Shown: positions 1-9,235, counted from the first letter of the stretch. The stretch: 64,000 nucleotides of DNA from an uncultured Bulleidia sp. (GCA_934725105.1 CAKVBD010000002.1:41654-105653), one strand, 5' to 3'. A program made the numbers and translations. The notes: generated by a model not told the origin, from the letters alone.

Positions 1-303
1 GGTACAGTTGTAGCTTTTATCTATGATCAGATACAAATCACAGATGATAAGAAGCAGGAAGTGTTGCATGAACTATCTTCATTACAGACACAGAAAGATT
101 CAGGATATACACTGATGGATGATAAAGTTGTCTATATCACAAAAGAAAGCATTCAGGATTATAAAGATCTTGAACATGCAGAAGTTGGCATTCGTAGACA
201 CTTTATAGAAGATTTTATTGAAACAGATGAAGATCTGCATAAGATCGTTCATCCATATCATGCACATACATTAAAAACAGAATTTGTAATTGAAGAGGGA
301 TGA
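1..303 (+). CDS. C-terminal part of an unknown protein (5' end outside window)
   Basis: The reading frame is open from base 1, so the gene begins before the window; about 100 residues and the stop are visible. The tail is rich in acidic residues and histidines, with an HPYHAH stretch near the end. I do not recognise the family. The apparent start at 61 lies inside the open frame and has no ribosome site, so it is not a real start. The next gene follows 34 bases after the stop in the same direction, so the two may be co-transcribed. Confidence 0.6.
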   Translation, partial: GTVVAFIYDQIQITDDKKQEVLHELSSLQTQKDSGYTLMDDKVVYITKESIQDYKDLEHAEVGIRRHFIEDFIETDEDLHKIVHPYHAHTLKTEFVIEEG

Positions 304-337
304 GAATCTCTCTTCTTCAGTATTTTGGAGGGTGAAT

Positions 338-1684
338 ATGAAAGAAAATACACAGCTTATGACCGTTGGTGATTATAGAAAGAAGATTATTCTTTTTACA
401 ATTCCACTGTTTATTGGAAATTTGTTCCAGCAAATGTATAACACTGCAGACTCATTGATCGTTGGTAACTTCCTTGGACCACAGGCACTAGCAGCAGTGA
501 GTGGTGTTTCTTCCCTGACATTTTTATTTGTAGGTTTTTTTCAGGGATTTTCTACGGGTGCAGGTGTCGTTATTGCACGACTCATTGGTGCAAACAATAC
601 AGAAAAAGCATCGAAAGCTGTACATACAACAGTATTGCTAGGTGTTATCTTATCTATTTCTATGACATTGCTTGGCTATTTTCTGGCTCCGGAATTATTG
701 AAACTGATGGGAACACCAGAAGATGTGTATCCTTTGTCTAAGATTTATTTACAGATTTATTTCTTAGGTTTCTCAGGTCTTGTCATGTATAACACATTTA
801 CAGGTATCTTACAGGCGGCAGGGGATTCCAAGCATCCATTGTATTACCTTGTGATTTCTTCTATGATCAATATTGTATTGGATATTGTACTGATTGCGGT
901 ATTTAAGATGAATGTAGAAGGTGCAGCAATCGCTACGATTTTCTCTGAAATCTTAACTGCAGTACTGGTTGGATATAGACTGGTTCATACAGAAGGTGCA
1001 ACACAGTTACATTTCAATGAATTGAAAATGGATATGGAGTGTTTGAAACAAATTGTGAAGTTTGGCTTTCCAACAGCATTACAGTCATCTGTCATTGACG
1101 TTTCTAATATCTTGATTCAGTCCTATATCAACTCTTTTGGCTCATTGGCAATGGCTGGTATTGGTGCTTCAACAAAGGCAGAAGGATTTATCTTCCTGCC
1201 AGTAACTTCTTTCTCTATGGCTATGACAACGTATATTTCACAGAATATGGGTGCAGAGGAATATGAAAGAGTCAAGAAAGGCATTCGTTTTGGATATGCA
1301 TTGGCTTTATCTATCATCGAAGCAATGGGTATTATTCTTTTCTTGTTTGCCCCAACAATTATTGCATTCTTTAATAATGATCCGCAGGTTGTTGCGTATG
1401 GCGTTGGTAGAGCAAGAACATGTGGCTTGTTCTTTATGCTTGTTGGCTATTCTCATATTGCTTCTGCGGTTTGCAGAGGGCTTGGTAAACCAGCCGCACC
1501 AATGGTAATTATGCTTGTATGCTGGTGTGCTGTTAGAGTTGGCGTGCTGTTTACTGTGGGGCAGCTATTCCATAACATCCTTCTTGCATACTGGATCTAC
1601 CCAATTACATGGACATTATCAACGATTGTATTCTATGTATATCTGAAAAATGTGGAAAAGAATGTTTTACCACAAGTGCAGTAA
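338..1684 (+). CDS. MATE-family multidrug/sodium antiporter
   Basis: This is a polytopic membrane transporter of the MATE (NorM/DinF-like) family, expected to export organic cations or metabolites in exchange for Na+ or H+. At 448 residues it has the family's usual length. The N-terminus carries the typical start of the first MatE repeat (IPLFIGNLFQQMYNTADSLI, then VGNFLG and LAAVSG), and a second repeat begins near residue 235. I chose the ATG at 338 because GGAGGG lies 5 bases upstream; the longer frame from 290 overlaps the previous gene and has no such site. Substrate cannot be told from sequence. Confidence 0.92.
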   Translation: MKENTQLMTVGDYRKKIILFTIPLFIGNLFQQMYNTADSLIVGNFLGPQALAAVSGVSSLTFLFVGFFQGFSTGAGVVIARLIGANNTEKASKAVHTTVLLGVILSISMTLLGYFLAPELLKLMGTPEDVYPLSKIYLQIYFLGFSGLVMYNTFTGILQAAGDSKHPLYYLVISSMINIVLDIVLIAVFKMNVEGAAIATIFSEILTAVLVGYRLVHTEGATQLHFNELKMDMECLKQIVKFGFPTALQSSVIDVSNILIQSYINSFGSLAMAGIGASTKAEGFIFLPVTSFSMAMTTYISQNMGAEEYERVKKGIRFGYALALSIIEAMGIILFLFAPTIIAFFNNDPQVVAYGVGRARTCGLFFMLVGYSHIASAVCRGLGKPAAPMVIMLVCWCAVRVGVLFTVGQLFHNILLAYWIYPITWTLSTIVFYVYLKNVEKNVLPQVQ

Positions 1685-1726
1685 ATACTGTTAAAATAGA
1701 CATAACAAAAGGTTTGGTAAAGAATT

Positions 1727-2275
1727 ATGGCAAAACGTATAACAACAGATACAGAATACTGGCAATTAAAAGATGACTGTGAAAAAGCATATGCCGCAAG
1801 TGAAAAAGAAACAGATAAAAAAAGAAGAAAAGAACTTCTTTCTACTGTGAAAGAAAATCAGAAATTACTTGCAGACTATGCAAAAAGAAAGAAGAAAGAT
1901 ACACTTGCTTTGATTAAAAAGGAAATCAAGCTTGCGAAAATTCGTAACAAGACAAAAGCAGATAAACAGATTTTCTTTAATATCAGTGATATTGAATCAA
2001 AGTATATTGATTTTACTTCTTTGAGCGAAAAAGAAAGAAATAAATTATCTGTGAAAAAGGAAAGTATGATTGAAATGATGAAGAAGGGAATGTATGTCAA
2101 ATTAAAAGACGATTCCGGTATTTATCAAGTCAAGCATAGTGATGATTATATGGATGGCATGAATTATCTTTCTACTGCGAGATATTCTGATGTTGCGGTA
2201 CAGGATATTGCATTGATCATTGATCGTTATTACTACGAATCAGAACTTTCTAGAACGGGTCATAAAGTTCATTAA
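1727..2275 (+). CDS. Lysine-rich protein of unknown function
   Basis: A 182-residue protein. The first ~110 residues are dominated by Lys and Glu and predict as long helices, probably a coiled coil. The last ~70 residues form a more mixed domain (YVKLKDDSGIYQVKHSDDYM, later IALIIDRYYYESEL). I see no signal peptide or membrane segment, so it is likely cytoplasmic. It follows the MATE gene by 42 bases. A TTAAAAT box near 1691 could serve as its own -10, while the ribosome site is weak (AAAGG about 15 bases from the ATG). Family not recognised. Confidence 0.7.
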   Translation: MAKRITTDTEYWQLKDDCEKAYAASEKETDKKRRKELLSTVKENQKLLADYAKRKKKDTLALIKKEIKLAKIRNKTKADKQIFFNISDIESKYIDFTSLSEKERNKLSVKKESMIEMMKKGMYVKLKDDSGIYQVKHSDDYMDGMNYLSTARYSDVAVQDIALIIDRYYYESELSRTGHKVH

Positions 2276-2287
2276 AAGATATAAAAA

Positions 2288-2332
2288 GAGCTGTCACAAT
2301 GAATACATATGCATTCATGTGTGGCAGCTTTT
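2288..2332. terminator. Bidirectional rho-independent terminator
   Basis: AGCTGTCACA and TGTGGCAGCT-type arms flank an AT-rich loop, with A runs on the left and T runs on the right, so it can stop both convergent genes. Confidence 0.75.
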
Positions 2333-2516
2333 ACTGTACGTGATATGGACTCTTTTTATAACCGGATAAACGTGTAACAAGTTCTCCATCACTTAATGAA
2401 CTGAATGGTCCAATCAAACGATCAAGTTCTTCTAACATTTCTCCAACTGTTTTATTCGCAAATGCTTCCATATGAATTTCTTCAAATAATTCATAAATAT
2501 TGTGTCTGTCAGTCAT
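2331..2516 (-). CDS. Small hypothetical protein, 61 aa
   Basis: A small acidic soluble protein of 61 residues beginning MTDRHNIYELFEEIHMEAF. I chose the ATG at 2516 because AAGGAGG lies 8 bases upstream; an ATG eight codons earlier has no ribosome site and would overlap the divergent promoter. No family recognised. It is transcribed divergently from the AlkZ-related gene, and its Shine-Dalgarno overlaps the likely -35 box of that gene, so the two starts share the same ~40 bases. Confidence 0.6.
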   Translation of the reverse strand: MTDRHNIYELFEEIHMEAFANKTVGEMLEELDRLIGPFSSLSDGELVTRLSGYKKSPYHVQ

Positions 2517-2557
2517 TTTGTTTGCCTCCTTTTGAATCATGCGATTAAAATTATATC

Positions 2558-3271
2558 ATGACTACGACAATTGAAGATATTTATATTACAACAAAAGAAG
2601 ACATGATTGATGCGGTCAATGCATTAGGGATTCTTCCATTATTTTCAAATACGATCAAAGGGTTTTCCATTGAAGAAAGATGTGCAAAAGAAGTATATTT
2701 TTCTTCTGCTGTTGGTATCTGGGAGTGGAAAGGACCAGTGATACAGGAAACAAAGAGTGCGTATGGAAAGTTCTTTGAGAATAAGGCAGTGTTTGTATCT
2801 CCGAAATTTATCAATGATCTTGCAAACTTTAAACGAGATGGCTTTGATTTTGATGCAAGATGTGATGAAGGACTTGTGAGTTATGATACGAAATATTTGT
2901 ATGATTTGATTGATTCTCATTATTCTGTTTTGTCAAAGCAATTGAAAAGTGAAGGTGGATATGTCAAACCAAGAAAGAATGATCCTGTTCAATGGGAAGC
3001 TAGAAAAGGCTTTGATACGCAATTAACAAAGCTGCAGAAGCTTGGATACATCACCACAACAAATTTTGAGTATGAAATGGATAAACGTGGAGAATTCTAT
3101 GGCTGGGGGATTGCAAGATACGCTACATTTGAACATGCATTTGGAAAGAAATTCAGCAATCATGTGTATGATAGAAGTGTAGAAGAATCATACCAGCGCT
3201 TATCCAAACAGTTAAAAAAGATTCTTCCACATGTGGAAGAAAATGAAATTGAATATTATCTGCATCATTAA
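2558..3271 (+). CDS. AlkZ-related protein (winged-helix DNA glycosylase-like)
   Basis: A 237-residue soluble protein resembling the group annotated as AlkZ-related, distant relatives of the AlkZ/YcaQ DNA glycosylases. Visible family-like stretches are GFSIEERC near residue 35, WEWKGPVIQE, YGKFF and the following FANYRRDG-type segment (here LANFKRDGFDFDARCD). It is much shorter than true YcaQ proteins (~400 aa), so glycosylase activity is not assured. A TAAAAT box ends 6 bases before the ATG and there is no Shine-Dalgarno, so the message may be leaderless. Family assignment is from memory of conserved motifs. Confidence 0.6.
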   Translation: MTTTIEDIYITTKEDMIDAVNALGILPLFSNTIKGFSIEERCAKEVYFSSAVGIWEWKGPVIQETKSAYGKFFENKAVFVSPKFINDLANFKRDGFDFDARCDEGLVSYDTKYLYDLIDSHYSVLSKQLKSEGGYVKPRKNDPVQWEARKGFDTQLTKLQKLGYITTTNFEYEMDKRGEFYGWGIARYATFEHAFGKKFSNHVYDRSVEESYQRLSKQLKKILPHVEENEIEYYLHH

Positions 3272-3329
3272 TGAAAATGGAAAATAGTCATTTTCATTGA
3301 TTTGTTTAACACAGGAAATAAATAAATTG

Positions 3330-3335
3330 TATAAT
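3330..3335 (+). promoter_or_regulatory. Probable -10 box of glgB
   Basis: TATAAT lies 42 bases upstream of the glgB start. The -35 is poor (TTTAAC at 3305 with a 19-base spacer). Confidence 0.5.
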
Positions 3336-3346
3336 TGTAATATAAG

Positions 3347-3360
3347 TGTAAACGCTATCA
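3347..3360 (+). promoter_or_regulatory. cre box (CcpA site) upstream of glgB
   Basis: TGTAAACGCTATCA matches the catabolite-responsive element consensus TGWAANCGNTNWCA at every position. It lies just downstream of the probable -10 box, at about +5 to +18, where CcpA binding normally represses. Confidence 0.8.
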
Positions 3361-3376
3361 TTAAGGAGTGAGAATT

Positions 3377-5326
3377 ATGGCTCAAAAGAAAACTACAATG
3401 CAAAAGAAAACCACTTCCAAGAAGGTTTCTATGCCAAAGGATCCTAGCTTTATTACGGAATATGATCGTTATCTATTTGGTACAGGAACAGACTATAAGA
3501 TCTATCAGAAAATGGGAGCACATAAAGCAAAGCTCAATGGAAAGACTGGAATGCATTTTGCGGTATGGGCACCAAATGCAAAAGCAGTTTCGATTGTCTG
3601 TGAAAGAAATAATTGGGATCCTAAAGCAAATTACATGCTTCCTTTAGAAAAGAGCGGTATTTTTGAAGGCTTTATGGAAGGTATGGATTATGGAGAAATC
3701 TATAAATACACGATTGAAACACAGACAGGAGATATCTTATACAAGGCAGATCCATATGCATTCTCTGCAGAATTAAGACCTGGCAATGCTTCTAAAACTG
3801 CAGATATTTCATCTTATAAATGGAAAGATGCAAAGTGGATGGAAAGCCGTAAAGAACATACTGGCTATGATCAGCCAATGTCTATTTATGAAGTCCATCT
3901 TGGATCATGGAAAAAGAAAGACGATGGCAGTGAAGATGGTTTCATGAACTATCGTGAATATGCTGATGAACTTGTAGAGTATTGTGAATACATGGGATAT
4001 ACACATGTTGAACTCATGGGTATTGCAGAACATCCATTTGATGGATCCTGGGGATATCAGGTAACTGGATATTATGCACCTACAAGCAGATACGGTGCTC
4101 CACAGGATTTTATGTATTTAGTAGATACATTGCATAAGCATCATATTGGTGTCATTCTAGACTGGGTACCTGCACATTTCCCTAAAGATGCATTTGGACT
4201 TGCAGATTTTGACGGCACACCAACATATGAATATGCTGATCCTAGGATGGGAGAACATCCAGACTGGGGTACAAAGATCTTTAACTATTCTAAGAATGAA
4301 GTGAAGAACTTCCTGATTGGTAATGCATTGTACTGGTTTGATGAATATCATATTGATGGTTTAAGAGTAGATGCGGTTGCTTCAATGCTTTACCTTGACT
4401 ATGGTAGAAAAGATGGTGAATGGGTACCAAATAAATATGGTGGTAATGGAAACCTGGATGCCATTGAATTCTTTAAGCATTTAAACAGTGTCATTCGCGG
4501 CAGAAAAGATGGAACGATCATTATCGCAGAAGAATCTACCGCATGGCCTAAGATTACAGAAGCACCGGAACATGATGGTCTTGGCTTTACATATAAATGG
4601 AATATGGGATGGATGCATGACTTCCTGGATTATATGAAGCTGGATCCATACTTTAGAAAAGACAATCATAACAAGATGACATTTGGCATGTCCTATGCAA
4701 CAAGTGAAAAGTTTATTCTTGTATTGTCTCATGATGAAGTGGTGCATTTGAAGTGTTCTATGATTAACAAGATGCCTGGATTGCTGGAAGATAAATTCAA
4801 GAATCTAAAGGCAGGGTACCTATTTATGTTTGGTCATGCTGGAAAGAAGTTATTGTTTATGGGACAAGACTTTGGACAGGCACATGAATGGAATGAAAAG
4901 GTACAGCTCGACTGGTGGGAATGTGATAATCCACTCAATAAAGACCTGCAGGATTTTGTTAGAGATTTATTGCATACATACAAGAAATTCCCAGCAATGT
5001 ATGCACTGGATGATTCCTGGGATGGCTTTGAATGGGTGAATGCGGATGATAGAGATCGCAGTATTTTCTCCTTTATCAGAAAAGACAGCACTGGAAAGAA
5101 TGCACTCTTATTTGTGATCAACTTTACACCAGTAGAGAGAGATGACTATATGGTAGGTGTTCCAAATGCTGGTTCATATTCACTCGTATTGGATGAACAT
5201 GGACTTGTCACGGAAAAGAAGTCATTGAGAGCGAAAAAGGGCGAATGTGATGGAAAGAAGTATCATATTTCTTATCCTTTACCAGCCTATGGATGTGCAG
5301 TATTCAAATTCAATTACAACAAATAA
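3377..5326 (+). CDS. glgB: 1,4-alpha-glucan branching enzyme
   Basis: Glycogen branching enzyme (GH13): it cuts alpha-1,4 glucan chains and reattaches them by alpha-1,6 links. At 649 residues it has the normal length. An N-terminal CBM48 region (~45-140) precedes the barrel. Catalytic residues are visible: Asp332 in GLRVDAVAS, Glu385 in IIIAEEST, and Asp453 in LSHDEVVH. The first ~20 residues form an unusual Lys-rich tail. I chose the ATG at 3377, with AAGGAGT 7 bases upstream; an in-frame GTG at 3368 lies inside that site. It stands alone, with no glycogen synthase or phosphorylase nearby, and has a perfect cre box at its promoter. Confidence 0.95.
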   Translation: MAQKKTTMQKKTTSKKVSMPKDPSFITEYDRYLFGTGTDYKIYQKMGAHKAKLNGKTGMHFAVWAPNAKAVSIVCERNNWDPKANYMLPLEKSGIFEGFMEGMDYGEIYKYTIETQTGDILYKADPYAFSAELRPGNASKTADISSYKWKDAKWMESRKEHTGYDQPMSIYEVHLGSWKKKDDGSEDGFMNYREYADELVEYCEYMGYTHVELMGIAEHPFDGSWGYQVTGYYAPTSRYGAPQDFMYLVDTLHKHHIGVILDWVPAHFPKDAFGLADFDGTPTYEYADPRMGEHPDWGTKIFNYSKNEVKNFLIGNALYWFDEYHIDGLRVDAVASMLYLDYGRKDGEWVPNKYGGNGNLDAIEFFKHLNSVIRGRKDGTIIIAEESTAWPKITEAPEHDGLGFTYKWNMGWMHDFLDYMKLDPYFRKDNHNKMTFGMSYATSEKFILVLSHDEVVHLKCSMINKMPGLLEDKFKNLKAGYLFMFGHAGKKLLFMGQDFGQAHEWNEKVQLDWWECDNPLNKDLQDFVRDLLHTYKKFPAMYALDDSWDGFEWVNADDRDRSIFSFIRKDSTGKNALLFVINFTPVERDDYMVGVPNAGSYSLVLDEHGLVTEKKSLRAKKGECDGKKYHISYPLPAYGCAVFKFNYNK

Positions 5327-5331
5327 AAAAG

Positions 5332-5360
5332 ATGGCATTCCAAATGGAATGCCATTATTT
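5332..5360. terminator. Bidirectional terminator between glgB and the P-loop gene
   Basis: ATGGCATTCCA and TGGAATGCCAT form a perfect 11-bp stem with A run before and T run after; it overlaps the stop codon of the convergent gene. Confidence 0.85.
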
Positions 5361-7061
5361 TTGTCTGACAACGAAATCTAACAGTGCCTTTGCGCCTTCA
5401 TCAATACCATGATTTCCTTTATCTGGTAGACCAAGACATGTATATACTTCACCGACAGGAATCTGCTTTTCAAACAGTTTATCAAATACCTGATCAATTA
5501 AAGTGGAACATTCTTCCTGCTTCTGCATTGGTCCAAATGGATTGGCAAAGAATGTTTTTGACAGGCCTGTTTCCTGCGTTGTTCCTAATGCAAAACGTTT
5601 TCCTTCAATAAATGTCGTTTTTGCTTCTTCTTCATCTTTGAATAGATGCATGCCTCTTTGATCTGTATAGTTGTTTGCGTAAATAAAGCAGTCAATATCA
5701 TGATCTTTTGTGATGAGCTTGTAGCTTCCAGCTGGAACAACAACTCTAGCATTTTTCTTTTCTGGATTGAAGAAGATAGAGCGATGCAGGTCTTTATACG
5801 CAGTTGCTTTTTCTAGATCATCTAATCTAACAAAGGCACCAATTTCTGTGCCTTCTGCCTTTAATTGACCATTTTGATCAATATGTACACTGCCCATATC
5901 ATCAAATACCGTTTCCTGATGGTCAATGATATCAGATGCAAGATGACTCAATGCTTCTAATGTTTCGGATTTACCAGCACCAGAATCACCCATAAACAAT
6001 AAACCACGTTTTGTACCATCCTTTAAGTATAGATTTACCATTGCACCATGAATTGGCAGCCATCCACGTTTCATCGCAACAAGATTATGTAAAGTTAACA
6101 AAGATTTCTTTGTATAGCCAAAGTAGTCAATTTCTTCACTTGCGCTTGTTTTTCCAATATAGATATCATTTTCTTCATCATAGTAGAAGACTGTATCTTT
6201 TGTGCCATCGTGATTGCCAAACAATAAGATTGCATCTGGTTTCTTTCCAAGACAATCTTCACTTCTAGCTAGCTGGAATAATCCTGTTGTACCAACACAG
6301 CTGGATAGATAGTCTTTATGGAAATAGGCATATACTAATAATTTACCAATGAGACAAGGGAAGCAGAACCAGTCTTCAGCATTTCCTTCAAAATCTGCAA
6401 TTGGATTATGATCATATTCTTTGAATACATTGGAACGTTTATTTGATTTTGTATGAATGATCAATGGTGTTCTTACCATAATCGTATGAACAAATGCAAT
6501 GTCTTTTAGTTTTTCATAAGTTGATGGACAATTCCATTCATATTTCTGCATCAGTAAAGATGCATTTGTGCCAGCATCCAGCTGCTTATAGACGTTATCT
6601 CTTCTTCCAGTGATCTTTGCTTCTACCGTACGATAGAAGTTTCTTGCGAGTTCATTGATTTCATGATCAAGATTCATGAATGCATTTGTTGCGTAGCTGT
6701 CTGCATTCTGTAAATAGAGAATGGAATAGCGATCCAGTGAAGTCCAGTAGCGATAGCCTTCAGAAATCACTTCTTCCATAATATCTGGTAATTCTAGATA
6801 TGGGATATCTGCGGTTTCTGTATGAATCAACAGTAATAAGCGTAATGTACCTTTGAGCTTTGTTAAGACCTGTTCACGGTCATTATCTTTCTGGTACAAG
6901 AACTCTCTTAAGTCTCTACGATGATTTTCTAAATAATCTAAATATTGATTTAAAAATATATTGAATAGAGGGGAGTCTAGTAATTGGGCGGAAGAAGTTA
7001 ATGTACCAGAAGTGAAGTTTAAAATCACTTCATTTTCGTGAAAATAACATTTTTCTTTCAT
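5355..7061 (-). CDS. HprK/PEPCK-like P-loop protein of unknown function
   Basis: A 568-residue soluble protein. Residues 358-366 read GDSGAGKSE, the P-loop form of HPr kinase and PEP carboxykinase, and FDDMG at 386-390 fits the following acidic metal site. HGAMVNLYL just before the P-loop also resembles that fold. The N-terminal 300 residues do not match HprK or PEPCK that I know. It could be a kinase, phosphatase or carboxykinase relative; no substrate can be given. The gene is single, faces glgB, and has a cre-like sequence in its leader. Start at 7061 is supported by AAAAGGAGAAATTCAT ahead of the ATG. Confidence 0.7.
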   Translation of the reverse strand: MKEKCYFHENEVILNFTSGTLTSSAQLLDSPLFNIFLNQYLDYLENHRRDLREFLYQKDNDREQVLTKLKGTLRLLLLIHTETADIPYLELPDIMEEVISEGYRYWTSLDRYSILYLQNADSYATNAFMNLDHEINELARNFYRTVEAKITGRRDNVYKQLDAGTNASLLMQKYEWNCPSTYEKLKDIAFVHTIMVRTPLIIHTKSNKRSNVFKEYDHNPIADFEGNAEDWFCFPCLIGKLLVYAYFHKDYLSSCVGTTGLFQLARSEDCLGKKPDAILLFGNHDGTKDTVFYYDEENDIYIGKTSASEEIDYFGYTKKSLLTLHNLVAMKRGWLPIHGAMVNLYLKDGTKRGLLFMGDSGAGKSETLEALSHLASDIIDHQETVFDDMGSVHIDQNGQLKAEGTEIGAFVRLDDLEKATAYKDLHRSIFFNPEKKNARVVVPAGSYKLITKDHDIDCFIYANNYTDQRGMHLFKDEEEAKTTFIEGKRFALGTTQETGLSKTFFANPFGPMQKQEECSTLIDQVFDKLFEKQIPVGEVYTCLGLPDKGNHGIDEGAKALLDFVVRQK

Positions 7062-7088
7062 ATGAATTTCTCCTTTTTATAAATTGTA

Positions 7089-7102
7089 TGTAAAGGGTTA
7101 CA
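7089..7102. promoter_or_regulatory. cre-like palindrome upstream of the P-loop gene
   Basis: TGTAAAGGGTTACA resembles a cre box but has GG in place of the central CG, so it is one base off the core. It lies 28 bases upstream of the minus-strand start at 7061. Confidence 0.35.
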
Positions 7103-7237
7103 TTTCAGTTATTATACCGTGAAAAGTATTGATTTCACAAAATATTCATGTAACAAAAGAAGAAATTTGTATATGGAAAAAGAAAATAATTTGGAAAATA
7201 TTGAAAATAAATGATATGAAGTTTCAATACATTTCGC

Positions 7238-7243
7238 TATAAT
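7238..7243 (+). promoter_or_regulatory. Probable -10 box of the DAHP synthase gene
   Basis: TATAAT 26 bases before the ATG; no clear -35 was found at standard spacing. Apart from this box and the cre-like palindrome I see nothing else in the 208-base divergent gap. Confidence 0.5.
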
Positions 7244-7269
7244 ATACGAGAAATACAGGGGAAAAAGAT

Positions 7270-8304
7270 ATGAGCAGCAATATGAAATATATTAGAGAGC
7301 TTCCTTCACCAGAAGAATTAAAAGAAGCTTTTCCATTAACAGAAGACATTATTCGTACAAAGCAAAGAAGAGATAAAGAAATTGCGGATGTATTTACAGG
7401 TAAAGACAATCGATTCTTATTGATCATTGGTCCATGCAGTGCAGATCGTGAAGATGCAGTATTGGAATACATGAATAAACTTGCAGCTGTACAGGAAAAA
7501 GTGAAAGACAAGATCTTAATGATTCCTCGTGTCTATACAAATAAACCTCGTACAAAGGGTGTTGGCTATAAAGGTATGTTCCATCAGCCAGATCCACATA
7601 AAAAAGAAGATATGCTGAAAGGAATCATTGCCATTCGTCAATTGCATTCTGATGTCATTAAACAGACTGGCTTTACATGTGCAGATGAAATGCTTTATCC
7701 AGATAACTATGCATATCTTAATGATGTACTTGCCTATGTTGCCATTGGTGCTAGAAGTGTAGAAGATCAGCAGCATCGTATTGTTGCCAGTGGTGTAGAT
7801 ATTCCTTGTGGTATGAAGAATCCTACAGGTGGAGATTTGAGTGTTATGATGAATGCAATTTCTGCAGCACAGGTAAAACAGAAATTTGTCTATCGTGGAT
7901 GGGAAGTAGAAACAGAAGGCAATCCATTAGCACATGTCATTATGAGAGGATATGTTGACCGCTATAATCATTCTCATTCCAACTATCACTATGAAGATCT
8001 GATGGAAGTAAAATCTTTATATCATCAGTTTGATCTTGAAAATCCTGCAGTCATTGTTGACTGTAATCATAACAATTCTGGCAAGAAATTCATGGAACAG
8101 ATCCGTATCGCAAAGGATGTCATTCATTCTATGAAGTGCAGTGATGAAATCCGTGAACTTGTCAAAGGTGTCATGATTGAAAGCTATCTTGTTGATGGTG
8201 CACAAAAACCAGAAGAAACAGTGTATGGAAAATCCATTACAGATCCTTGTCTTGGATGGGAAAAAACAGAACAGCTGATCTATGAATTAGCTGAAGAATT
8301 ATAA
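7270..8304 (+). CDS. aroF: 3-deoxy-7-phosphoheptulonate (DAHP) synthase, type I
   Basis: It joins phosphoenolpyruvate and erythrose-4-phosphate in the first step of aromatic amino acid synthesis. At 344 residues it has the length of the E. coli AroF/G/H type. Visible motifs include LLIIGPCSADRED, IPRVYTNKPRTKGVGYKG, GARSVEDQQHR, CGMKNPTGGD and IVDCNHNNSGK. The isozyme letter is only nominal because AroF, AroG and AroH cannot be told apart here. The ATG at 7270 has AGGGG about 7 bases upstream. No other aro gene is nearby and I see no T-box in the leader. Confidence 0.95.
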   Translation: MSSNMKYIRELPSPEELKEAFPLTEDIIRTKQRRDKEIADVFTGKDNRFLLIIGPCSADREDAVLEYMNKLAAVQEKVKDKILMIPRVYTNKPRTKGVGYKGMFHQPDPHKKEDMLKGIIAIRQLHSDVIKQTGFTCADEMLYPDNYAYLNDVLAYVAIGARSVEDQQHRIVASGVDIPCGMKNPTGGDLSVMMNAISAAQVKQKFVYRGWEVETEGNPLAHVIMRGYVDRYNHSHSNYHYEDLMEVKSLYHQFDLENPAVIVDCNHNNSGKKFMEQIRIAKDVIHSMKCSDEIRELVKGVMIESYLVDGAQKPEETVYGKSITDPCLGWEKTEQLIYELAEEL

Positions 8305-8307
8305 AAA

Positions 8308-8336
8308 CAAAGAGTCGCAAATTGCGGCTCTTTTCT
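8308..8336. terminator. Terminator between DAHP synthase and HAD gene
   Basis: AGAGTCGC and GCGGCTCT arms (one G-T pair) flank AAATT and are followed by TTTT; A run on the left makes it usable on both strands. Confidence 0.8.
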
Positions 8337-9159
8337 ATAGGATATTTTTTAGTAAGTATTTACCAACGCCATCTTCACTGGAAGTATATTCTGTAATGTC
8401 ATCTGTGATAGCTTTGACGTCATCCATGCCATTTTTTAAACAGACAGACCATCCAGCACACTTTAACATTTCAATATCATTTTCTGCATCTCCAAAGGCA
8501 ATCACAGAAGAAAGTGGAATGTTGTGTTCATGACAGAAATGTGTAATTCCACTGCCTTTAGTAACAGAAGCATTCTGCGATTCTACTAAAGTATCACTTG
8601 TTTTAAAGCATGCAATTTCTTTTGGAAGTATTGTCTTTCCTAAGTGTTCTAATTCATCCGCAATTGCAACGGAATCACAACGATACAGAATCTTTCCTGT
8701 AGGCTCGGCATATAGATCAGCATCGGAAGAGCAAGCTTCAACCTTACAGCTGTGTCGTAAACCACTTTGAATGATTTCATCATCAATATATCTAGATAAT
8801 TCATATCCGTCACGATACACAAAAGGGTTGATGCCTTGGATATCTTTGAATGTTTCCACAATTCCTTTGAGTTGTTCTACTGTTAATGGATTATACTGAG
8901 TTGTTTTGTTTGTTGACTTTTCCCAGATTTCTCCACCATTCATTCCAATCAGAAAATCAAACTGAAAAGAAAGTTTCCATTCTTTGTGATGATCTTTTAA
9001 TCCTTGCCATAGTGGTCTACCACTGGCAATTCCTACTATCATTCCTTCCTGATGCATCTTCTCAAATGCCTGGATCGTTTCTTTTTGAGGGATACGGACA
9101 GTTCTAGAACGCAATGTTCCATCAACATCCGCTACAAATACTTTAAAGTTCTTTTTCAT
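8335..9159 (-). CDS. HAD-superfamily Cof-type phosphatase
   Basis: A soluble haloacid-dehalogenase-fold hydrolase of the Cof/YidA group, likely acting on a sugar phosphate or flavin phosphate. Motif I is FVADVDGTL near the N-terminus, motif II IASGRPLW, and motifs III/IV are at KGSGITHF and IAFGDAENDIEML. At ~274 residues it has normal length. I chose MKKNFK at 9159: a TAAAAT box sits 9 bases upstream and no Shine-Dalgarno is seen, so the message may lack a leader. A second ATG two codons earlier (9165) is possible. Unlinked to the twin HAD genes near 46 kb. Confidence 0.85.
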   Translation of the reverse strand: MKKNFKVFVADVDGTLRSRTVRIPQKETIQAFEKMHQEGMIVGIASGRPLWQGLKDHHKEWKLSFQFDFLIGMNGGEIWEKSTNKTTQYNPLTVEQLKGIVETFKDIQGINPFVYRDGYELSRYIDDEIIQSGLRHSCKVEACSSDADLYAEPTGKILYRCDSVAIADELEHLGKTILPKEIACFKTSDTLVESQNASVTKGSGITHFCHEHNIPLSSVIAFGDAENDIEMLKCAGWSVCLKNGMDDVKAITDDITEYTSSEDGVGKYLLKNIL

Positions 9160-9235
9160 ACGCATTTCATTTTAAAAACATGAAAAAAATTGTCAATCAA
9201 TTCTGATTGTATAAATAAAAATTGAAAAATTTCAA

